Positions 40,808-51,721 of a stretch of 64,000 nucleotides of DNA are shown here, piece by piece. How positions within the stretch are numbered: the first letter of the stretch is position 1; every line of letters begins with the position of its first letter. A program made the position numbers and the translations under genes. Below the pieces are notes generated by a model. It was not told where the DNA came from and ran no database searches. It was given only the letters and a program-made list of their open reading frames with translations. Origin of the DNA: Vibrio stylophorae (GTDB lineage Bacteria; Pseudomonadota; Gammaproteobacteria; Enterobacterales; Vibrionaceae). The stretch covers positions 712,475-776,474 of the forward strand of contig NZ_CAKLDI010000001.1 in assembly GCF_921293875.1 (NCBI RefSeq). Reading direction: 5' to 3'.

Positions 40808-42076
40808 GTGGCAAAAACAATCCAAGCAATCCGCGGTATGAACGACTGTCTACCGACCGAAACTCCACTTTGGCAACAAGTTGAAAATACCATTCGCCAT
40901 GTGGTTGCCGCATATGGCTATAACGAAATTCGTACGCCAATCGTTGAAATGACACCGCTTTTCAAACGCGCTATCGGTGAAGTGACCGACGTGGTTGAAA
41001 AAGAGATGTATACCTTTGATGACCGCAATGGTGACAGCTTAAGTTTGCGTCCTGAGGGTACCGCAGCTTGTGTGCGTGCTGGTATCGAAGCGGGTCTTCT
41101 ATACAACCAAGAGCAGCGTTTGTGGTATATGGGGCCAATGTTCCGTCACGAACGTCCACAGAAAGGTCGTTACCGTCAATTCCACCAGTTTGGTCTGGAA
41201 GTATTTGGTATCGATGGTCCAGATATCGATGCGGAAGTGATCATGCTGACTGCACGTCTATGGCGTGAATTTGGCATCAGCGAGCATGTGACTCTAGAAC
41301 TGAACTCTATCGGCTCGCTTGAAGCGCGCGCGAACTATCGTAAAGTTTTGGTGTCTTTCCTTGAGCAACATCTTGATGTGCTTGATGAAGATTGTAAGCG
41401 CCGTATGCATACCAACCCATTGCGCGTATTAGATAGTAAAAACCCAGATGTACAAGCTATCTTGGGTGATGCGCCGCAATTGATGGATTATCTTGATGAT
41501 GAATCAAAAGCACACTTTGAAGGTCTTTGTGCGCTTTTGGATGCGGCTGGGATCGCATATCGCATCAACCCACGTTTGGTTCGTGGCCTAGATTATTATA
41601 ATCGAACCGTATTTGAGTGGGTGACCGAGAGCCTTGGCTCACAAGGTACTGTGTGTGCTGGTGGTCGCTACGATGGTTTGGTTGAACAGCTTGGTGGCAA
41701 AGCAACCCCAGCGGTTGGTTTTGCCATGGGTATGGAACGTCTTGTGTTGATGCTGCAAACCCTTGAGCTTTTGAAACCTCGTCGCAGCGTTGATGTATAC
41801 GTGGTTACTGCGGGTGAAGGCACGCAAATGGCGGGCTTTAAACTAGCTGAGCAGCTACGCAGCGAACTGCCACAAGCGCGCATTATGACCCACTGTGGTG
41901 GCGGTAACTTTAAGAAACAATTTAAACGTGCTGATAAAGTCGGCGCGGTAGCGGCATTGGTACTGGGTGAGCAAGAAGTGCTTGACGGTGTGGTGACGCT
42001 CAAAGATCTTGTCGGTGGAGAGCAAACAACCCTAGCTCAGTCTGAGGTTGCAGCGCAGCTTGCCAAATTGATTTAA
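40808..42076 (+). CDS. hisS: Histidyl-tRNA synthetase
   Basis: A 422-residue class II aminoacyl-tRNA synthetase. Motif 2 is [19 protein letters not shown], the histidine-specific loop is [15 protein letters not shown], and motif 3 is [11 protein letters not shown]; the anticodon-binding domain is C-terminal from about residue 325. The start is GTG at 40808, giving [15 protein letters not shown]. It lies in the run between ispG and yfgM. Confidence 0.97.
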   Translation: MAKTIQAIRGMNDCLPTETPLWQQVENTIRHVVAAYGYNEIRTPIVEMTPLFKRAIGEVTDVVEKEMYTFDDRNGDSLSLRPEGTAACVRAGIEAGLLYNQEQRLWYMGPMFRHERPQKGRYRQFHQFGLEVFGIDGPDIDAEVIMLTARLWREFGISEHVTLELNSIGSLEARANYRKVLVSFLEQHLDVLDEDCKRRMHTNPLRVLDSKNPDVQAILGDAPQLMDYLDDESKAHFEGLCALLDAAGIAYRINPRLVRGLDYYNRTVFEWVTESLGSQGTVCAGGRYDGLVEQLGGKATPAVGFAMGMERLVLMLQTLELLKPRRSVDVYVVTAGEGTQMAGFKLAEQLRSELPQARIMTHCGGGNFKKQFKRADKVGAVAALVLGEQEVLDGVVTLKDLVGGEQTTLAQSEVAAQLAKLI

Positions 42077-42089
42077 AAGAGGACAAAAC

Positions 42090-42686
42090 GTGGAAGTCTA
42101 CAGCACAGAAGAACAACAGGTTGAGGCGTTAAAAGCCTGGTGGAAAGAGAATGGCAAAGCGATCATTCTTGGTGCCGTTATTGGTTTGGGTGGTTTATTT
42201 GGTTGGCGTCACTATCAAGCCAGCGTGCTTGAAGGCCAATATGCCACTTCACAAGCTTACGCTCAGCTTGAGCAAAGTGCTGATCAGGCAACCGCAACAC
42301 AAGCCTTTATCGATAGCCATAGTGATGCGGCTTATGCCTCACTTGCTGCGATGAATCTTGCTAAAGCAGCGGTAGATAAGGGTGATCTAGCAGCGGCCGC
42401 AACGCAACTCCAATGGGTTGTGGATCATAGCAGCGACGCCTCTTTGAAATCTTTGGCGCAAGTTCGTCTTGCTCGCGTGATGATTGCCCAAGGCCAATAT
42501 GACCCAGCACTTGCCTTGCTTGATCAAATTAAAGAGCCAAGCTGGCAGGCAAAAGTATTGATGCTGAAAGGTGATGTGCTAGTCAAACAAAACAAAATGA
42601 CTGAAGCACGTGAAGCTTACCTGAGTGCACAACAAGTTGAAAACTTGCCGCTACTTCAAGTGAAATTGGACGAACTTGCGCAATAG
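42090..42686 (+). CDS. yfgM: YfgM-type membrane chaperone-like protein
   Basis: A 198-residue type II membrane protein with a cytoplasmic N-terminus (MEVYSTEEQQVEALKAWW), one helix near residues 23-40 and a periplasmic TPR-like domain. E. coli YfgM binds SecYEG and PpiD and helps periplasmic folding. GTG start with AGAGGA upstream. It lies between hisS and bamB, as in related bacteria. Confidence 0.93.
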   Translation: MEVYSTEEQQVEALKAWWKENGKAIILGAVIGLGGLFGWRHYQASVLEGQYATSQAYAQLEQSADQATATQAFIDSHSDAAYASLAAMNLAKAAVDKGDLAAAATQLQWVVDHSSDASLKSLAQVRLARVMIAQGQYDPALALLDQIKEPSWQAKVLMLKGDVLVKQNKMTEAREAYLSAQQVENLPLLQVKLDELAQ

Positions 42687-42694
42687 GCGAAGGA

Positions 42695-43852
42695 ATGATG
42701 CGACATAAGCTCAGTAAACTGATTGCATTGACCTGTTTAACATCCCTGCTTTGGGGATGTTCAGGGAGTGAGGATGCCATTGTGGTGGCACCTGTACCTG
42801 AATTTGATAATCGCCTTGAACCAGAGACGGTTTGGCAGGCCAGTACAGGGGATGGTGTTGAGTCATTTTACTCTTACCTGAAACCTGCGGTTGCTTATGA
42901 TCGTGTTTATACTGCGGACCGTGATGGCACCGTTTCTGCTTTTGATGAGGAGAGCGGTGATCGTGTTTGGCAGGTGACTGTAAATCATGGTGACAGCGCA
43001 TTATCAGCGGGTCCTACCGTGAGCTATGAGTCGGTATTTGTCGGCAGCGAAGATGGTTTACTGTTTGCGCTCAACGCAGAAGATGGCAGCGAGCAGTGGC
43101 AACAAAAAGTGGACGGTGAAGTGCTGGCTGCACCTTTTGTCGACGAAGGCTTAGTGGTGATTCAAACCACTCGCGGCGTGGTACAAGCTTTTGATGCAGA
43201 AACCGGTGCTGTGCGCTGGCAAACCAGTACCGATGTTCCTAACCTGACGCTGCGTGGTGATAGCTCTTTTGCTGGCTCAAGCGGTGCTATTTTTTGGGGT
43301 AGCGCTAATGGTCGCGTGAATGGTGCCTTTATGGCTCATGGTGGTCCAATTTGGCAACAAACCGTTGGTTTTGCCAAAGGTGCTAGTGAAATTGAGCGTC
43401 TAGTAGACGTTGATGCAACACCGATCATCGCTGGCGATCGCATTTTTGCGCTGGGCTACAATGGCTCATTGGTCGCACTTGAACTGCGCAGCGGCAAAGT
43501 ACTATGGCGCCGTGATTATTCATCAGCCAAAGACTTTGCGGTCAGTGGTAATGGTATCTACTTTGTTAATGCCGATGATCATGTGATTGGCGTCGATGCG
43601 CGTAACGGTCATGAGCTATGGCGCAATGATTTACTTGAAAACCGCCAGTTAACACCACCTTTGGTGCAGGGCAGTTTGGTGATTGTGGGCGATAACGAAG
43701 GTTATCTGTACTGGCTGGATAATCAAACCGGTCAGTTCCTCGCAAAAATGAAGGTAGATGGCAGTGGTTTGTACTCGGCCCCAGTGGAACTCAACCAAGG
43801 GTTGGTGATCCAAACTCGCAGTGGTCGTGTTAAAATGATTGCAGTGCCGTAA
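42695..43852 (+). CDS. bamB: Outer membrane assembly lipoprotein BamB
   Basis: A 385-residue lipoprotein of the BAM complex. After the lipobox (LLWGC) the protein forms an eight-bladed PQQ-like beta-propeller; repeats of the type AFDEESGDRVWQ, ALNAEDGSEQWQ, AFDAETGAVRWQ and LELRSGKVLWRR are visible. It feeds outer-membrane proteins to BamA. A second ATG three bases later (42698) is an alternative start. Confidence 0.95.
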   Translation: MMRHKLSKLIALTCLTSLLWGCSGSEDAIVVAPVPEFDNRLEPETVWQASTGDGVESFYSYLKPAVAYDRVYTADRDGTVSAFDEESGDRVWQVTVNHGDSALSAGPTVSYESVFVGSEDGLLFALNAEDGSEQWQQKVDGEVLAAPFVDEGLVVIQTTRGVVQAFDAETGAVRWQTSTDVPNLTLRGDSSFAGSSGAIFWGSANGRVNGAFMAHGGPIWQQTVGFAKGASEIERLVDVDATPIIAGDRIFALGYNGSLVALELRSGKVLWRRDYSSAKDFAVSGNGIYFVNADDHVIGVDARNGHELWRNDLLENRQLTPPLVQGSLVIVGDNEGYLYWLDNQTGQFLAKMKVDGSGLYSAPVELNQGLVIQTRSGRVKMIAVP

Positions 43853-43874
43853 TACAAGCTGTAAAAAGCATGTC

Positions 43875-43905
43875 CGGCTCCTGCTCAGTTGCTGAGCAGG
43901 GGCCG
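43875..43905 (+). terminator. Hairpin after bamB, possible terminator
   Basis: A 14-bp stem with one wobble pair and a 3-base loop, centred on CCTGCTCAG-TTG-CTGAGCAGG. The following T run is interrupted (TTATTATTT), so it may only attenuate transcription into der. Confidence 0.6.
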
Positions 43906-43950
43906 TTATTATTTCAGAATTCATAGAAAAGAATAAATTTAGAGGCTGGT

Positions 43951-45441
43951 ATGATTCCTGTTGTAGCCCTTGTTGGCCGACCCAATGTAGGTAAATCAAC
44001 CCTGTTTAATCGTTTGACGCGTACCCGAGACGCGCTTGTTGCTGATTTCCCAGGGCTCACTCGGGATCGTAAATATGGCAAAGCCAAATTAGGCGAGCAC
44101 GAATTTATCGTGATCGATACCGGCGGTATCGATGGCACCGAAGAAGGTGTGGAAACCAAAATGGCAGAACAATCATTAGCGGCGATTGAAGAAGCTGATG
44201 TGGTGCTATTTATGGTGGATGGCCGCGCAGGCCTAACGGTTTCAGATGAAGCCATTGCGCAGCACTTGCGCACCCGAGAAAAAAACACTTTCTTAGTGGT
44301 CAACAAAGTGGATGGCGTTGATCCTGATGCTGCAAGCTCTGAGTTTTGGCAGCTAGGCATGGACAACATGTACCAAATCGCAGCGGCTCATGGCCGTGGT
44401 GTTGGTGCATTGATTGATCGCGCGCTATCACCTCTTGCGCAGGCTATGGCTGAAGAAGATGCCGATGAGCTGACTGATCTCACTGATTTTGCAGATCAAG
44501 ACGATGAAAACATCGAAGATCTAACAGAAGAGCAAGCGGAAGCGCGTTATCTTGCGCTGCAAAACCAGCCGATTAAATTGGCGATCATTGGTCGTCCAAA
44601 CGTTGGTAAATCAACGCTGACTAACCGTATTCTCGGTGAAGAGCGTGTGGTGGTTTACGATATGCCGGGGACCACCCGTGACTCAATCTATATTCCGATG
44701 AAGCGCAATGAGCGTGAATATGTCTTGATTGATACTGCAGGTGTGCGTCGTCGTCGCCGCGTTAATGAAACCGTTGAGAAATTCTCGGTCATCAAAACTT
44801 TGAAAGCGATTGAAGATGCCAACGTTGTTTTGGTGGTGATTGATGCGCGTGAGAATATCTCAGATCAAGATTTAAGCTTGATCGGCTTTGCATTGAATGC
44901 TGGTCGCTCCATTGTGCTTGCGGTGAACAAGTGGGACGGTTTGTCCATGGATGTCAAAGATCGCGTGAAATCTGAGCTCGATCGCCGTCTTGGCTTTATC
45001 GATTTTGCGCGTATTCACTTTATCTCTGCACTACACGGTACGGGTGTGGGTCACTTGTTTGAATCTGTTGAAGAAGCATATCAATCAGCGACTAAGCGTA
45101 TTGGTACCTCTATGCTGACTCGTATTATGCAAATGGCGCAAGAAGATCACCAACCACCACTCGTACGTGGTCGTCGTGTGAAGCTAAAATACGCGCATGC
45201 GGGTGGTTATAACCCACCAATCGTGGTGATCCACGGTAACATGGTGAATGAATTGCCAGACTCTTATAAACGTTACTTGATGAACTACTACCGTAAGAGT
45301 TTGGAGATGATGGGGACACCGATTCGCGTGCAATTCCAAAGCAGCGACAACCCATTTGAAAACAAAACCAATAAACTCACTTTGTCGCAAGAGCGCCATC
45401 GCTCTCGTTTGATGAAGATGATGAAACATCGTAAAAAATAG
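43951..45441 (+). CDS. der: Ribosome assembly GTPase Der (EngA)
   Basis: A 496-residue essential GTPase for 50S ribosome maturation, with two tandem G domains. P-loops are [11 protein letters not shown] at residue 8 and [11 protein letters not shown] near 212; NKVD and NKWD motifs follow. An acidic linker (about 167-200) joins them and a KH-like domain is C-terminal. It ends the rlmN-der gene run. Confidence 0.97.
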   Translation: MIPVVALVGRPNVGKSTLFNRLTRTRDALVADFPGLTRDRKYGKAKLGEHEFIVIDTGGIDGTEEGVETKMAEQSLAAIEEADVVLFMVDGRAGLTVSDEAIAQHLRTREKNTFLVVNKVDGVDPDAASSEFWQLGMDNMYQIAAAHGRGVGALIDRALSPLAQAMAEEDADELTDLTDFADQDDENIEDLTEEQAEARYLALQNQPIKLAIIGRPNVGKSTLTNRILGEERVVVYDMPGTTRDSIYIPMKRNEREYVLIDTAGVRRRRRVNETVEKFSVIKTLKAIEDANVVLVVIDARENISDQDLSLIGFALNAGRSIVLAVNKWDGLSMDVKDRVKSELDRRLGFIDFARIHFISALHGTGVGHLFESVEEAYQSATKRIGTSMLTRIMQMAQEDHQPPLVRGRRVKLKYAHAGGYNPPIVVIHGNMVNELPDSYKRYLMNYYRKSLEMMGTPIRVQFQSSDNPFENKTNKLTLSQERHRSRLMKMMKHRKK

Positions 45442-45444
45442 TAG

Positions 45445-45469
45445 AAAGCCCCGTACGGGGCTTTTTTTT
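45445..45469 (+). terminator. der terminator
   Basis: A fully palindromic 20-base hairpin (AAAGCCCCGT with ACGGGGCTTT) and eight T, four bases after the der stop. Confidence 0.9.
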
Positions 45470-45486
45470 GATGTAAGGAAACAAGC

Positions 45487-46383
45487 ATGTCCGTGCGCGC
45501 CACCGAGGTGCTATTCCCTCTGGGAATAGACCAAGCTAAAAGTCAGGTGATCTACAGTCAGTGCCATCAAGATGCACGGGTGATTGTCTGTCAGCAAACA
45601 CCATTTCACCCAGTGAGCCATATTTGGCCTGATCATCCTGCTGATCGCGGCGAGATTATCTGCGGCAGCGAGATTTGGCCTGTGAATAATTGCATCATCG
45701 GTGCATGGTCTGAAAGTGAGCAGCGACTTTATTTAGCGCAAGATATTCCAGTCAAACGTGATGAGCCTGGCTGGCAATTTGTGGTTGCTCATCTGATAGG
45801 CAAAGAAGCACCTTGCATGATGGGACAAATGGTCACACTGAAAGTTGATCGCCATTACCAGCAATCCTTGAGCTTAGCGCATAGCGCCGAGCATTTAGTT
45901 TCCATGGCACTGAACTTAGTATTAGCACAATCGCACTGGCGAAAAGACCCAGGGCGATATGATCCACTGGGCTCCCCCGATTTTCATCGTTACGCACAGC
46001 TGGATAGCCAAATTCGTCCACTCAGTAGTGAAGTGAACTATCGACTAGGTAAAACTTTGCGTAAGCGTGGTTTTAATACCCATGAAGCCACAGCCGAGTT
46101 GCCGCAGATTGAGCAGCAGGTGAATTTGCAGCTTGCTCAATGGCTCAGTGAACCCACTGCGATTCATCTTCATTGTGAAGGACCGCGACTGACGGATTCG
46201 CGCTACTGGCAATGTGAATTGAATCAGCAATTGGCCGCCATGCCTTGTGGTGGCACGCATGCACGAAATTTAAGCGACTTTTCAACGATCCAAATAAGGA
46301 TAATTGAATGTGATCTAGATCACTGGAAAGTGATCACTGAGGTGCAAGTTGCACGGATCTTCACACATGATCTTGCTGATTAA
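45487..46383 (+). CDS. AlaX-like alanyl-tRNA editing protein
   Basis: A 298-residue protein related to the editing domain of AlaRS and ThrRS. The zinc-site motifs are HSAEH (near residue 137) and CGGTH (near residue 258). Free-standing AlaX proteins hydrolyse Ser or Gly mischarged on tRNA-Ala. It is longer than the smallest AlaX forms and has a different N-terminal half (residues 1-100), so the substrate is not certain. AAGGAAACAAGC precedes the ATG. It is inserted between der and yfgJ, which are usually adjacent. Confidence 0.78.
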   Translation: MSVRATEVLFPLGIDQAKSQVIYSQCHQDARVIVCQQTPFHPVSHIWPDHPADRGEIICGSEIWPVNNCIIGAWSESEQRLYLAQDIPVKRDEPGWQFVVAHLIGKEAPCMMGQMVTLKVDRHYQQSLSLAHSAEHLVSMALNLVLAQSHWRKDPGRYDPLGSPDFHRYAQLDSQIRPLSSEVNYRLGKTLRKRGFNTHEATAELPQIEQQVNLQLAQWLSEPTAIHLHCEGPRLTDSRYWQCELNQQLAAMPCGGTHARNLSDFSTIQIRIIECDLDHWKVITEVQVARIFTHDLAD

Positions 46384-46656
46384 TTTCTGACTGATGATCG
46401 TTTTACAAAATTTCAGATCTGGCGTTATTTTATTTCTATCGCGATATTATATATGGATATAAATCCATATACAGAATATGTAACTTATGCTTTCGGGATA
46501 TGTGTTTATTTATATTCTGATCTAGGCAGATCGCTGATCAAGTGATGAAAGCTAAGGATCGATAAAAATCTGGATCGAAGATTGTGATTATGGCAACAGG
46601 CAGCGCGGTGCAAAATTTGTTAGAGTAGACGCGCAGGTCTGAATCAAGGAGGCTTT
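46384..46656. other. AT-rich intergenic region before yfgJ
   Basis: This 273-base gap has no coding sequence. It contains a 9-bp inverted repeat around ATATGGAT and ATCCATAT at 46450-46471, and several GATC and GGATCGA tracts. It probably holds the yfgJ promoter. Confidence 0.4.
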
Positions 46657-46887
46657 ATGAAGGTGGAAACCTGTCCACAGTGTGAGAGTCAACTGCGTCG
46701 AGAAACGGCGTCGGAATACTATTGTGATTTTTGTCAGCTGACCTTTATTCGTCATTGCCATTGCAATGTCTGTGGCGCAGAGCTGGAGCGGCTTAATGCA
46801 TGTGGTGCAGCCAACTACTTTTGTAATCAATGCAATGAACTTAAATCAAAGCGCGTGATAGAAGAAACTTTTACCGTGAAAGATTAA
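46657..46887 (+). CDS. yfgJ: Zinc-ribbon protein YfgJ
   Basis: A 76-residue protein with four CxxC knuckles (CPQC, CDFC, CNVC, CNQC), similar in layout to E. coli YfgJ and containing the matching CGAANYFC stretch. Function unknown. AGGAGG lies eight bases before the ATG. Position beside xseA and der is as in E. coli. Confidence 0.9.
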   Translation: MKVETCPQCESQLRRETASEYYCDFCQLTFIRHCHCNVCGAELERLNACGAANYFCNQCNELKSKRVIEETFTVKD

Positions 46888-46919
46888 AGTGTGAAAGATT
46901 ACGGCAAGATTCAAAAGAA

Positions 46920-46946
46920 AAACGCGAGCAATTAGCTCGCGTTTTT
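46920..46946. terminator. Bidirectional terminator between yfgJ and xseA
   Basis: A 10-bp stem (AAACGCGAGC with GCTCGCGTTT) and a five-base loop between convergent genes. The right arm lies inside the last codons of xseA. Confidence 0.88.
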
Positions 46947-48314
46947 TCGTATGGCCACCACTTGGCTTTCTATTTTGCCATCTTGTAGTTGGGTGGTAAT
47001 ACGCTCACCGACCTGCACTTGCGCGCTTTGCCGCAAGACTTGTTGCTGGCTATCAAAACTGACGCTAAAGCCACGCGCTAGGATCGCCAGCGGACTCACC
47101 GCTTCTAAGGTGTGTGCTTTGGCCGCTAATTGTTGCTGGTGGAAACCTACACGCTGGCGCATTACTTGGCTCAAGGCTTGGCGAAGATGCGCTAAACGTA
47201 ATTGTGCACTGGGTAATTGGTGCTTTGGATGATGGCGCTCAAAGCGTTGCTGTTGCTGATTAAAACGCAGTTTTGCTTGGTGTAATTGGCGTTGCATCGC
47301 TTGCGAAAGGCGGTAATGGAGCTCGTCTAAACGCTGCGCTTGCTGATTCAGCTGGCGCTGTGGATGCTGTCGCTCAAGGCGCTGCTGTAAGCGATAAAGA
47401 TGCTGCTTTTGCAGGCTTAGCTGCTGCTGCATTGTTGCGCGTAATTGCTGCTGGCGCTGGCTGAGTTGCTGGCTGAGCTGCAATTGATCGCGGCTGACTA
47501 ACTCAGCGGCAGCCGAAGGGGTTGGTGCGCGTAGATCAGCAACAAAATCACTAATGGTCACATCCACTTCATGACCCACAGCACTAATGATTGGAATTTG
47601 GCTAGCTGCAATGGTGCGCGCGAGCACTTCATCATTAAAACACCATAAATCTTCAGCGCCACCACCACCGCGTCCAACAATCAATACATCGCATTCTTGA
47701 CGACTGTTGGCGCGACCAATGGCTTGGGCAATGGTGATTGCTGCGCCATCGCCTTGCACTGTGGCTGGATAAATGACCACAGGAAGCTGCGGCGCTCGGC
47801 GTTTGAGCACATTTAAAATATCGTGCAGTGCAGCGCCTGAAGGGGAGGTGATCACCCCAACACGGCGTGGGTGTTGCGGTAATGGCTTTTTACGGCCTTG
47901 GTCAAATAGACCCTCTTGATAGAGTTTAATCTTTAGCGCTTCAAAGGCTTGCTGCATTAAACCATCACCAGCAGGCTGCATCGATTCGATGACTAGCTGG
48001 TAATCACCACGGGGTTCATAAAGGCTAATGCGTGCACGAACCAGCACCTGTTGGCCATTGCGCGGGGCAAATATGACACGACGATTTTGGCCGCGAAACA
48101 TCGCGCATTTGACCTGAGCTTGGTTATCTTTGAGGGTAAAATACCAATGTCCTGAAACGGGTTGCGAAAAATTTGTGAGCTCGCCCGCAAGCCAAATAAT
48201 CCCGACTTCTTTCTCAAGAAGTAGACGAACTTTGCTGTTCAAACTAGAGACGGAATAGATTTGAGAATTGCTCTCGCTGGCCGAATTTGGGTAGGCAGGC
48301 ATTTCGCTAGACAT
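46932..48314 (-). CDS. xseA: Exodeoxyribonuclease VII large subunit
   Basis: A 460-residue subunit of the single-strand-specific nuclease ExoVII. The OB-fold (residues 10-105, [19 protein letters not shown]), the catalytic core ([49 protein letters not shown]) and a long Gln/Arg/His-rich coiled coil with two related units (QHPQRQL and HHPKHQL) are seen. It starts at 48314; a second ATG four codons later is possible. It is divergent from guaB. Confidence 0.95.
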   Translation of the reverse strand: MSSEMPAYPNSASESNSQIYSVSSLNSKVRLLLEKEVGIIWLAGELTNFSQPVSGHWYFTLKDNQAQVKCAMFRGQNRRVIFAPRNGQQVLVRARISLYEPRGDYQLVIESMQPAGDGLMQQAFEALKIKLYQEGLFDQGRKKPLPQHPRRVGVITSPSGAALHDILNVLKRRAPQLPVVIYPATVQGDGAAITIAQAIGRANSRQECDVLIVGRGGGGAEDLWCFNDEVLARTIAASQIPIISAVGHEVDVTISDFVADLRAPTPSAAAELVSRDQLQLSQQLSQRQQQLRATMQQQLSLQKQHLYRLQQRLERQHPQRQLNQQAQRLDELHYRLSQAMQRQLHQAKLRFNQQQQRFERHHPKHQLPSAQLRLAHLRQALSQVMRQRVGFHQQQLAAKAHTLEAVSPLAILARGFSVSFDSQQQVLRQSAQVQVGERITTQLQDGKIESQVVAIRKNAS

Positions 48315-48384
48315 AGGTTTGGAGAATAGCCGCAATATAATACAGATCAAGGGGGTAATTGCAAATAAAATTTAGAAAAATTTG

Positions 48385-48413
48385 TAGCCAAGGTATCAGC
48401 ACCTACGTATAAT
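48385..48413 (+). promoter_or_regulatory. guaB promoter candidate
   Basis: A perfect -10 box TATAAT at 48408-48413 with TAGCCA 17 bases upstream as a weak -35. It lies about 50 bases before the guaB ATG, in the divergent region with xseA. Confidence 0.6.
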
Positions 48414-48461
48414 CCGTCTGCAATATTTGAACCTTTCCAAATCTTTCGGTGAGATATTGCC

Positions 48462-49925
48462 ATGCTACGTATCGCTAAAGAAGCGCTAACTTTTGACGAC
48501 GTTCTACTCGTCCCTGCACATTCAACTGTTCTTCCTAATACAGCTGATCTTCGCACTCGACTAACCAAAAACATTACCCTAAACATTCCAATGTTGTCTG
48601 CATCTATGGACACCGTTACGGAAGCAAACTTGGCCATTGCATTGGCGCAAGAGGGCGGTATTGGTTTTATCCACAAAAACATGTCGATCGAACAACAAGC
48701 TGAACAAGTTCGCTTGGTGAAAATTTTCGAAGCAGGCATGGTTGCTCAACCTATCGCAGTGCGTCCAGATGCGACCATTGCAGATGTGAAATCATTGACT
48801 GAAAAGCACGGTTTTGCGGGTTTCCCTGTGGTTACTGAAAACAACGAATTGGTCGGTATCATCACTGGCCGTGACGTGCGTTTCGTTACTGATCTTTCTA
48901 AGAAAGTTGAAGTAGTGATGACACCAAAAGATCGTTTGGTGACAGTCAAAGAAGGTGCTTCTCGTGAAGAAGTACAAGAGCGCATGCACCAAGGCCGCGT
49001 TGAAAAAGTATTGGTCGTGAATGATGACTTCCAATTGAGCGGCATGATCACTGCAAAAGACTTCCATAAAGCTGAGCGCAAACCAAACGCATGTAAAGAT
49101 GACAAAGGTCGTCTACGTGTGGGTGCTGCGGTTGGCGCAGGTGCTGGCAATGAAGAGCGTGTTCAAGCGCTTGTTGAAGCGGGTGTTGACGTTCTATTGA
49201 TTGACTCTTCACACGGCCACTCTGAAGGTGTGCTTGAGCGTATTCGCGCAACACGCGCAGCTTACCCAGATCTTGATATCATCGGTGGTAACGTTGCTAC
49301 TGCTGGCGGCGCTCGTGCGTTGATCGAAGCAGGCGCAAGTGCCGTGAAAGTGGGTATTGGCCCAGGTTCAATCTGTACCACACGTATTGTGACTGGTGTT
49401 GGTGTACCGCAAGTAACTGCAATCTCTGATGCAGCGGAAGTTGCGGATGAGTACGGCATTCCAGTGATTGCCGATGGCGGTATCCGCTTCTCTGGTGATA
49501 TTTGTAAAGCGATTGCTGCTGGCGCATCTTGTGTGATGGTTGGCTCTATGTTCGCTGGTACTGAAGAAGCACCAGGCGAAGTGATCCTTTACCAAGGCCG
49601 CTCTTATAAAGCATACCGTGGCATGGGCTCTTTGGGCGCAATGTCTCAAGGTTCTTCTGATCGTTACTTCCAATCAGATAACGCAGCTGACAAGCTTGTT
49701 CCTGAAGGTATCGAAGGTCGCATCGCTTATAAAGGCCGCTTGAAAGAGATCGTTCACCAACAAATGGGTGGTCTACGTTCAAGCATGGGTCTCACTGGTA
49801 GCGCAACGATTGAAGATATGCGTACCAAAGCTGAGTTTGTTCGCATCTCTGGCGCTGGTATGAAAGAGTCGCATGTGCACGACGTACAAATCACCAAAGA
49901 AGCACCAAACTACCGTTTGGGTTAA
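48462..49925 (+). CDS. guaB: IMP dehydrogenase
   Basis: A 487-residue enzyme that oxidises IMP to XMP, the first step to GMP. The TIM-barrel core has the catalytic cysteine in [15 protein letters not shown] and the flap GMGSLGAM; two CBS domains (about residues 95-200) form the regulatory module. It is followed by guaA 66 bases on, with a weak hairpin between. Confidence 0.98.
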   Translation: MLRIAKEALTFDDVLLVPAHSTVLPNTADLRTRLTKNITLNIPMLSASMDTVTEANLAIALAQEGGIGFIHKNMSIEQQAEQVRLVKIFEAGMVAQPIAVRPDATIADVKSLTEKHGFAGFPVVTENNELVGIITGRDVRFVTDLSKKVEVVMTPKDRLVTVKEGASREEVQERMHQGRVEKVLVVNDDFQLSGMITAKDFHKAERKPNACKDDKGRLRVGAAVGAGAGNEERVQALVEAGVDVLLIDSSHGHSEGVLERIRATRAAYPDLDIIGGNVATAGGARALIEAGASAVKVGIGPGSICTTRIVTGVGVPQVTAISDAAEVADEYGIPVIADGGIRFSGDICKAIAAGASCVMVGSMFAGTEEAPGEVILYQGRSYKAYRGMGSLGAMSQGSSDRYFQSDNAADKLVPEGIEGRIAYKGRLKEIVHQQMGGLRSSMGLTGSATIEDMRTKAEFVRISGAGMKESHVHDVQITKEAPNYRLG

Positions 49926-49951
49926 GCAATCTGAGATAGGTTTAATTAAGA

Positions 49952-49975
49952 GGCTGACATGGGTCAGCCCCTTTT
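49952..49975 (+). terminator. Weak hairpin between guaB and guaA
   Basis: A 7-bp stem GGCTGAC with GTCAGCC, loop ATGG, followed by CCTTTT. It may only reduce read-through from guaB to guaA. Confidence 0.45.
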
Positions 49976-49991
49976 GCATTTGAGATAGATG

Positions 49992-51545
49992 ATGACAACA
50001 AACATTCATGACCAACGCATTTTGATTCTCGACTTCGGTTCGCAATACACCCAATTGGTGGCGCGCCGTGTTCGTGAAATTGGTGTTTACTGTGAGCTTT
50101 GGAGCTGGGATGTCGAAGAAGCCGACATTCGCGAGTTCAACCCTGACGGTATTATCCTTTCTGGTGGCCCTGAAAGTGTTACTGAAGCCAACTCGCCACG
50201 TGCACCACAATATGTGTTCGATTCTGGCGTGCCTGTATTGGGCGTGTGCTACGGCATGCAAACCATGGCAGAGCAATTGGGCGGTAAAGTTGCCGGCTCT
50301 ACTGAGCGTGAATTTGGCTATGCACAAGTAAAAGTATCGGGCGAATCAGCCATCTTTAATAACATGGATCAAATCCAAGACGTATGGATGAGCCATGGCG
50401 ACAAAGTTGTCGAAATCCCAGCTGATTTCGTCAAAGTCGGTGAGACAGACACCTGTCCATTTGCTGCAATGGCGAATGAAGAGAAAAAATACTACGGCGT
50501 ACAGTTCCACCCAGAAGTGACGCACACCAAAGGCGGCATGCAAATGCTTGAGAACTTTGTTCTTGGTGTTTGTGGCTGTGATCGTCTATGGACCTCTGAA
50601 TCAATCATCGAAGATGCAGTGAAACGCATTAAAGCGCAAGTTGGCGACGACGAAGTGATCCTAGGCCTATCAGGCGGTGTGGACTCATCTGTGGTTGCGA
50701 TGCTGGTGCACCGCGCGATTGGCGACAAACTCACTTGTGTATTCGTGGATAACGGCTTACTTCGTTTGAATGAAGGTCAGCAAGTGATGGATATGTTTGG
50801 CGATAAATTCGGCCTGAACATCATCAAAGTGGATGCAGAAGATCGCTTCCTCGAAGCGCTGAAAGGTAAATCAGATCCAGAAGACAAGCGTAAGACCATC
50901 GGTCACGTGTTTGTTGACGTATTCGATGAAGAATCTAAGAAGCTGGCAAATGCAAAATGGTTGGCACAGGGCACCATCTACCCTGATGTAATTGAATCAG
51001 CGGCATCTAAGACTGGTAAAGCGCATGTGATCAAATCACACCACAACGTGGGCGGTCTACCTGAAGAGATGGCCATGGGTCTTGTTGAGCCACTTCGCGA
51101 ACTATTTAAAGATGAAGTGCGTAAGATTGGTCTAGAGCTTGGCCTACCTTACAACATGCTTTATCGCCACCCATTCCCAGGACCAGGTCTTGGGGTTCGT
51201 GTACTTGGTGAAATCAAGAAAGAGTACTGTGACTTGCTACGTCGCGCTGATGCCATCTTCATCGAAGAGCTTCATGCTGCAGACTTGTACGACAAAGTAT
51301 CGCAAGCATTCACCGTATTCCTACCGGTTCGCTCTGTTGGCGTCATGGGTGATGGCCGTAAATACGATTGGGTTGTATCGCTACGCGCGGTAGAAACCAT
51401 CGACTTTATGACCGCACACTGGGCACATCTGCCATATGACTTCCTTGGTAAGGTTTCAAACCGAATCATTAACGAAGTTGATGGCATCTCTCGCGTTGTT
51501 TACGATATCTCAGGTAAACCGCCAGCGACTATCGAATGGGAGTGA
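49992..51545 (+). CDS. guaA: GMP synthase (glutamine-hydrolysing)
   Basis: A 517-residue enzyme that turns XMP into GMP. The class I amidotransferase domain has the catalytic cysteine in GVCYGMQ and HPEVTHT; the ATP-PPase domain has the loop LSGGVDSSV; the dimer domain ends in PPATIEWE. I use ATG 49992 ([11 protein letters not shown]), close to E. coli MTENIH, over the ATG three bases before. The 3' end of guaA is a known insertion site for genomic islands. Confidence 0.97.
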   Translation: MTTNIHDQRILILDFGSQYTQLVARRVREIGVYCELWSWDVEEADIREFNPDGIILSGGPESVTEANSPRAPQYVFDSGVPVLGVCYGMQTMAEQLGGKVAGSTEREFGYAQVKVSGESAIFNNMDQIQDVWMSHGDKVVEIPADFVKVGETDTCPFAAMANEEKKYYGVQFHPEVTHTKGGMQMLENFVLGVCGCDRLWTSESIIEDAVKRIKAQVGDDEVILGLSGGVDSSVVAMLVHRAIGDKLTCVFVDNGLLRLNEGQQVMDMFGDKFGLNIIKVDAEDRFLEALKGKSDPEDKRKTIGHVFVDVFDEESKKLANAKWLAQGTIYPDVIESAASKTGKAHVIKSHHNVGGLPEEMAMGLVEPLRELFKDEVRKIGLELGLPYNMLYRHPFPGPGLGVRVLGEIKKEYCDLLRRADAIFIEELHAADLYDKVSQAFTVFLPVRSVGVMGDGRKYDWVVSLRAVETIDFMTAHWAHLPYDFLGKVSNRIINEVDGISRVVYDISGKPPATIEWE

Positions 51546-51591
51546 TAAGGCGTTTAGAAATTTCTCGCGTTATTCCGCAATAAAATAAACT

Positions 51592-51617
51592 AAACCCGTG
51601 ATTTCACGGGTTTTTTT
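51592..51617 (+). terminator. guaA terminator
   Basis: A 9-bp stem (AAACCCGTG with CACGGGTTT), loop ATTT and a T run, about 46 bases past guaA. Confidence 0.9.
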
Positions 51618-51721
51618 ATGTTTTAATCTTTGCGTTACCATTAGAAAAGGTTAACTGTATTTTTTTTCGACGATATTTCAATTGTGAATGCTTTTTAGCC
51701 ATATTTAGCTAGGTTATCAAA

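Noticed and set aside
46450-46471. AT-rich inverted repeat as an operator
   Set aside because: The sequence around it is very AT-rich and such repeats arise easily by chance.
47150-47520. Repeated CTG/GCTG-rich tract as a repeat array
   Set aside because: It is the Gln/Arg/His-rich coiled coil of XseA in reverse, with codon-level repetition only.
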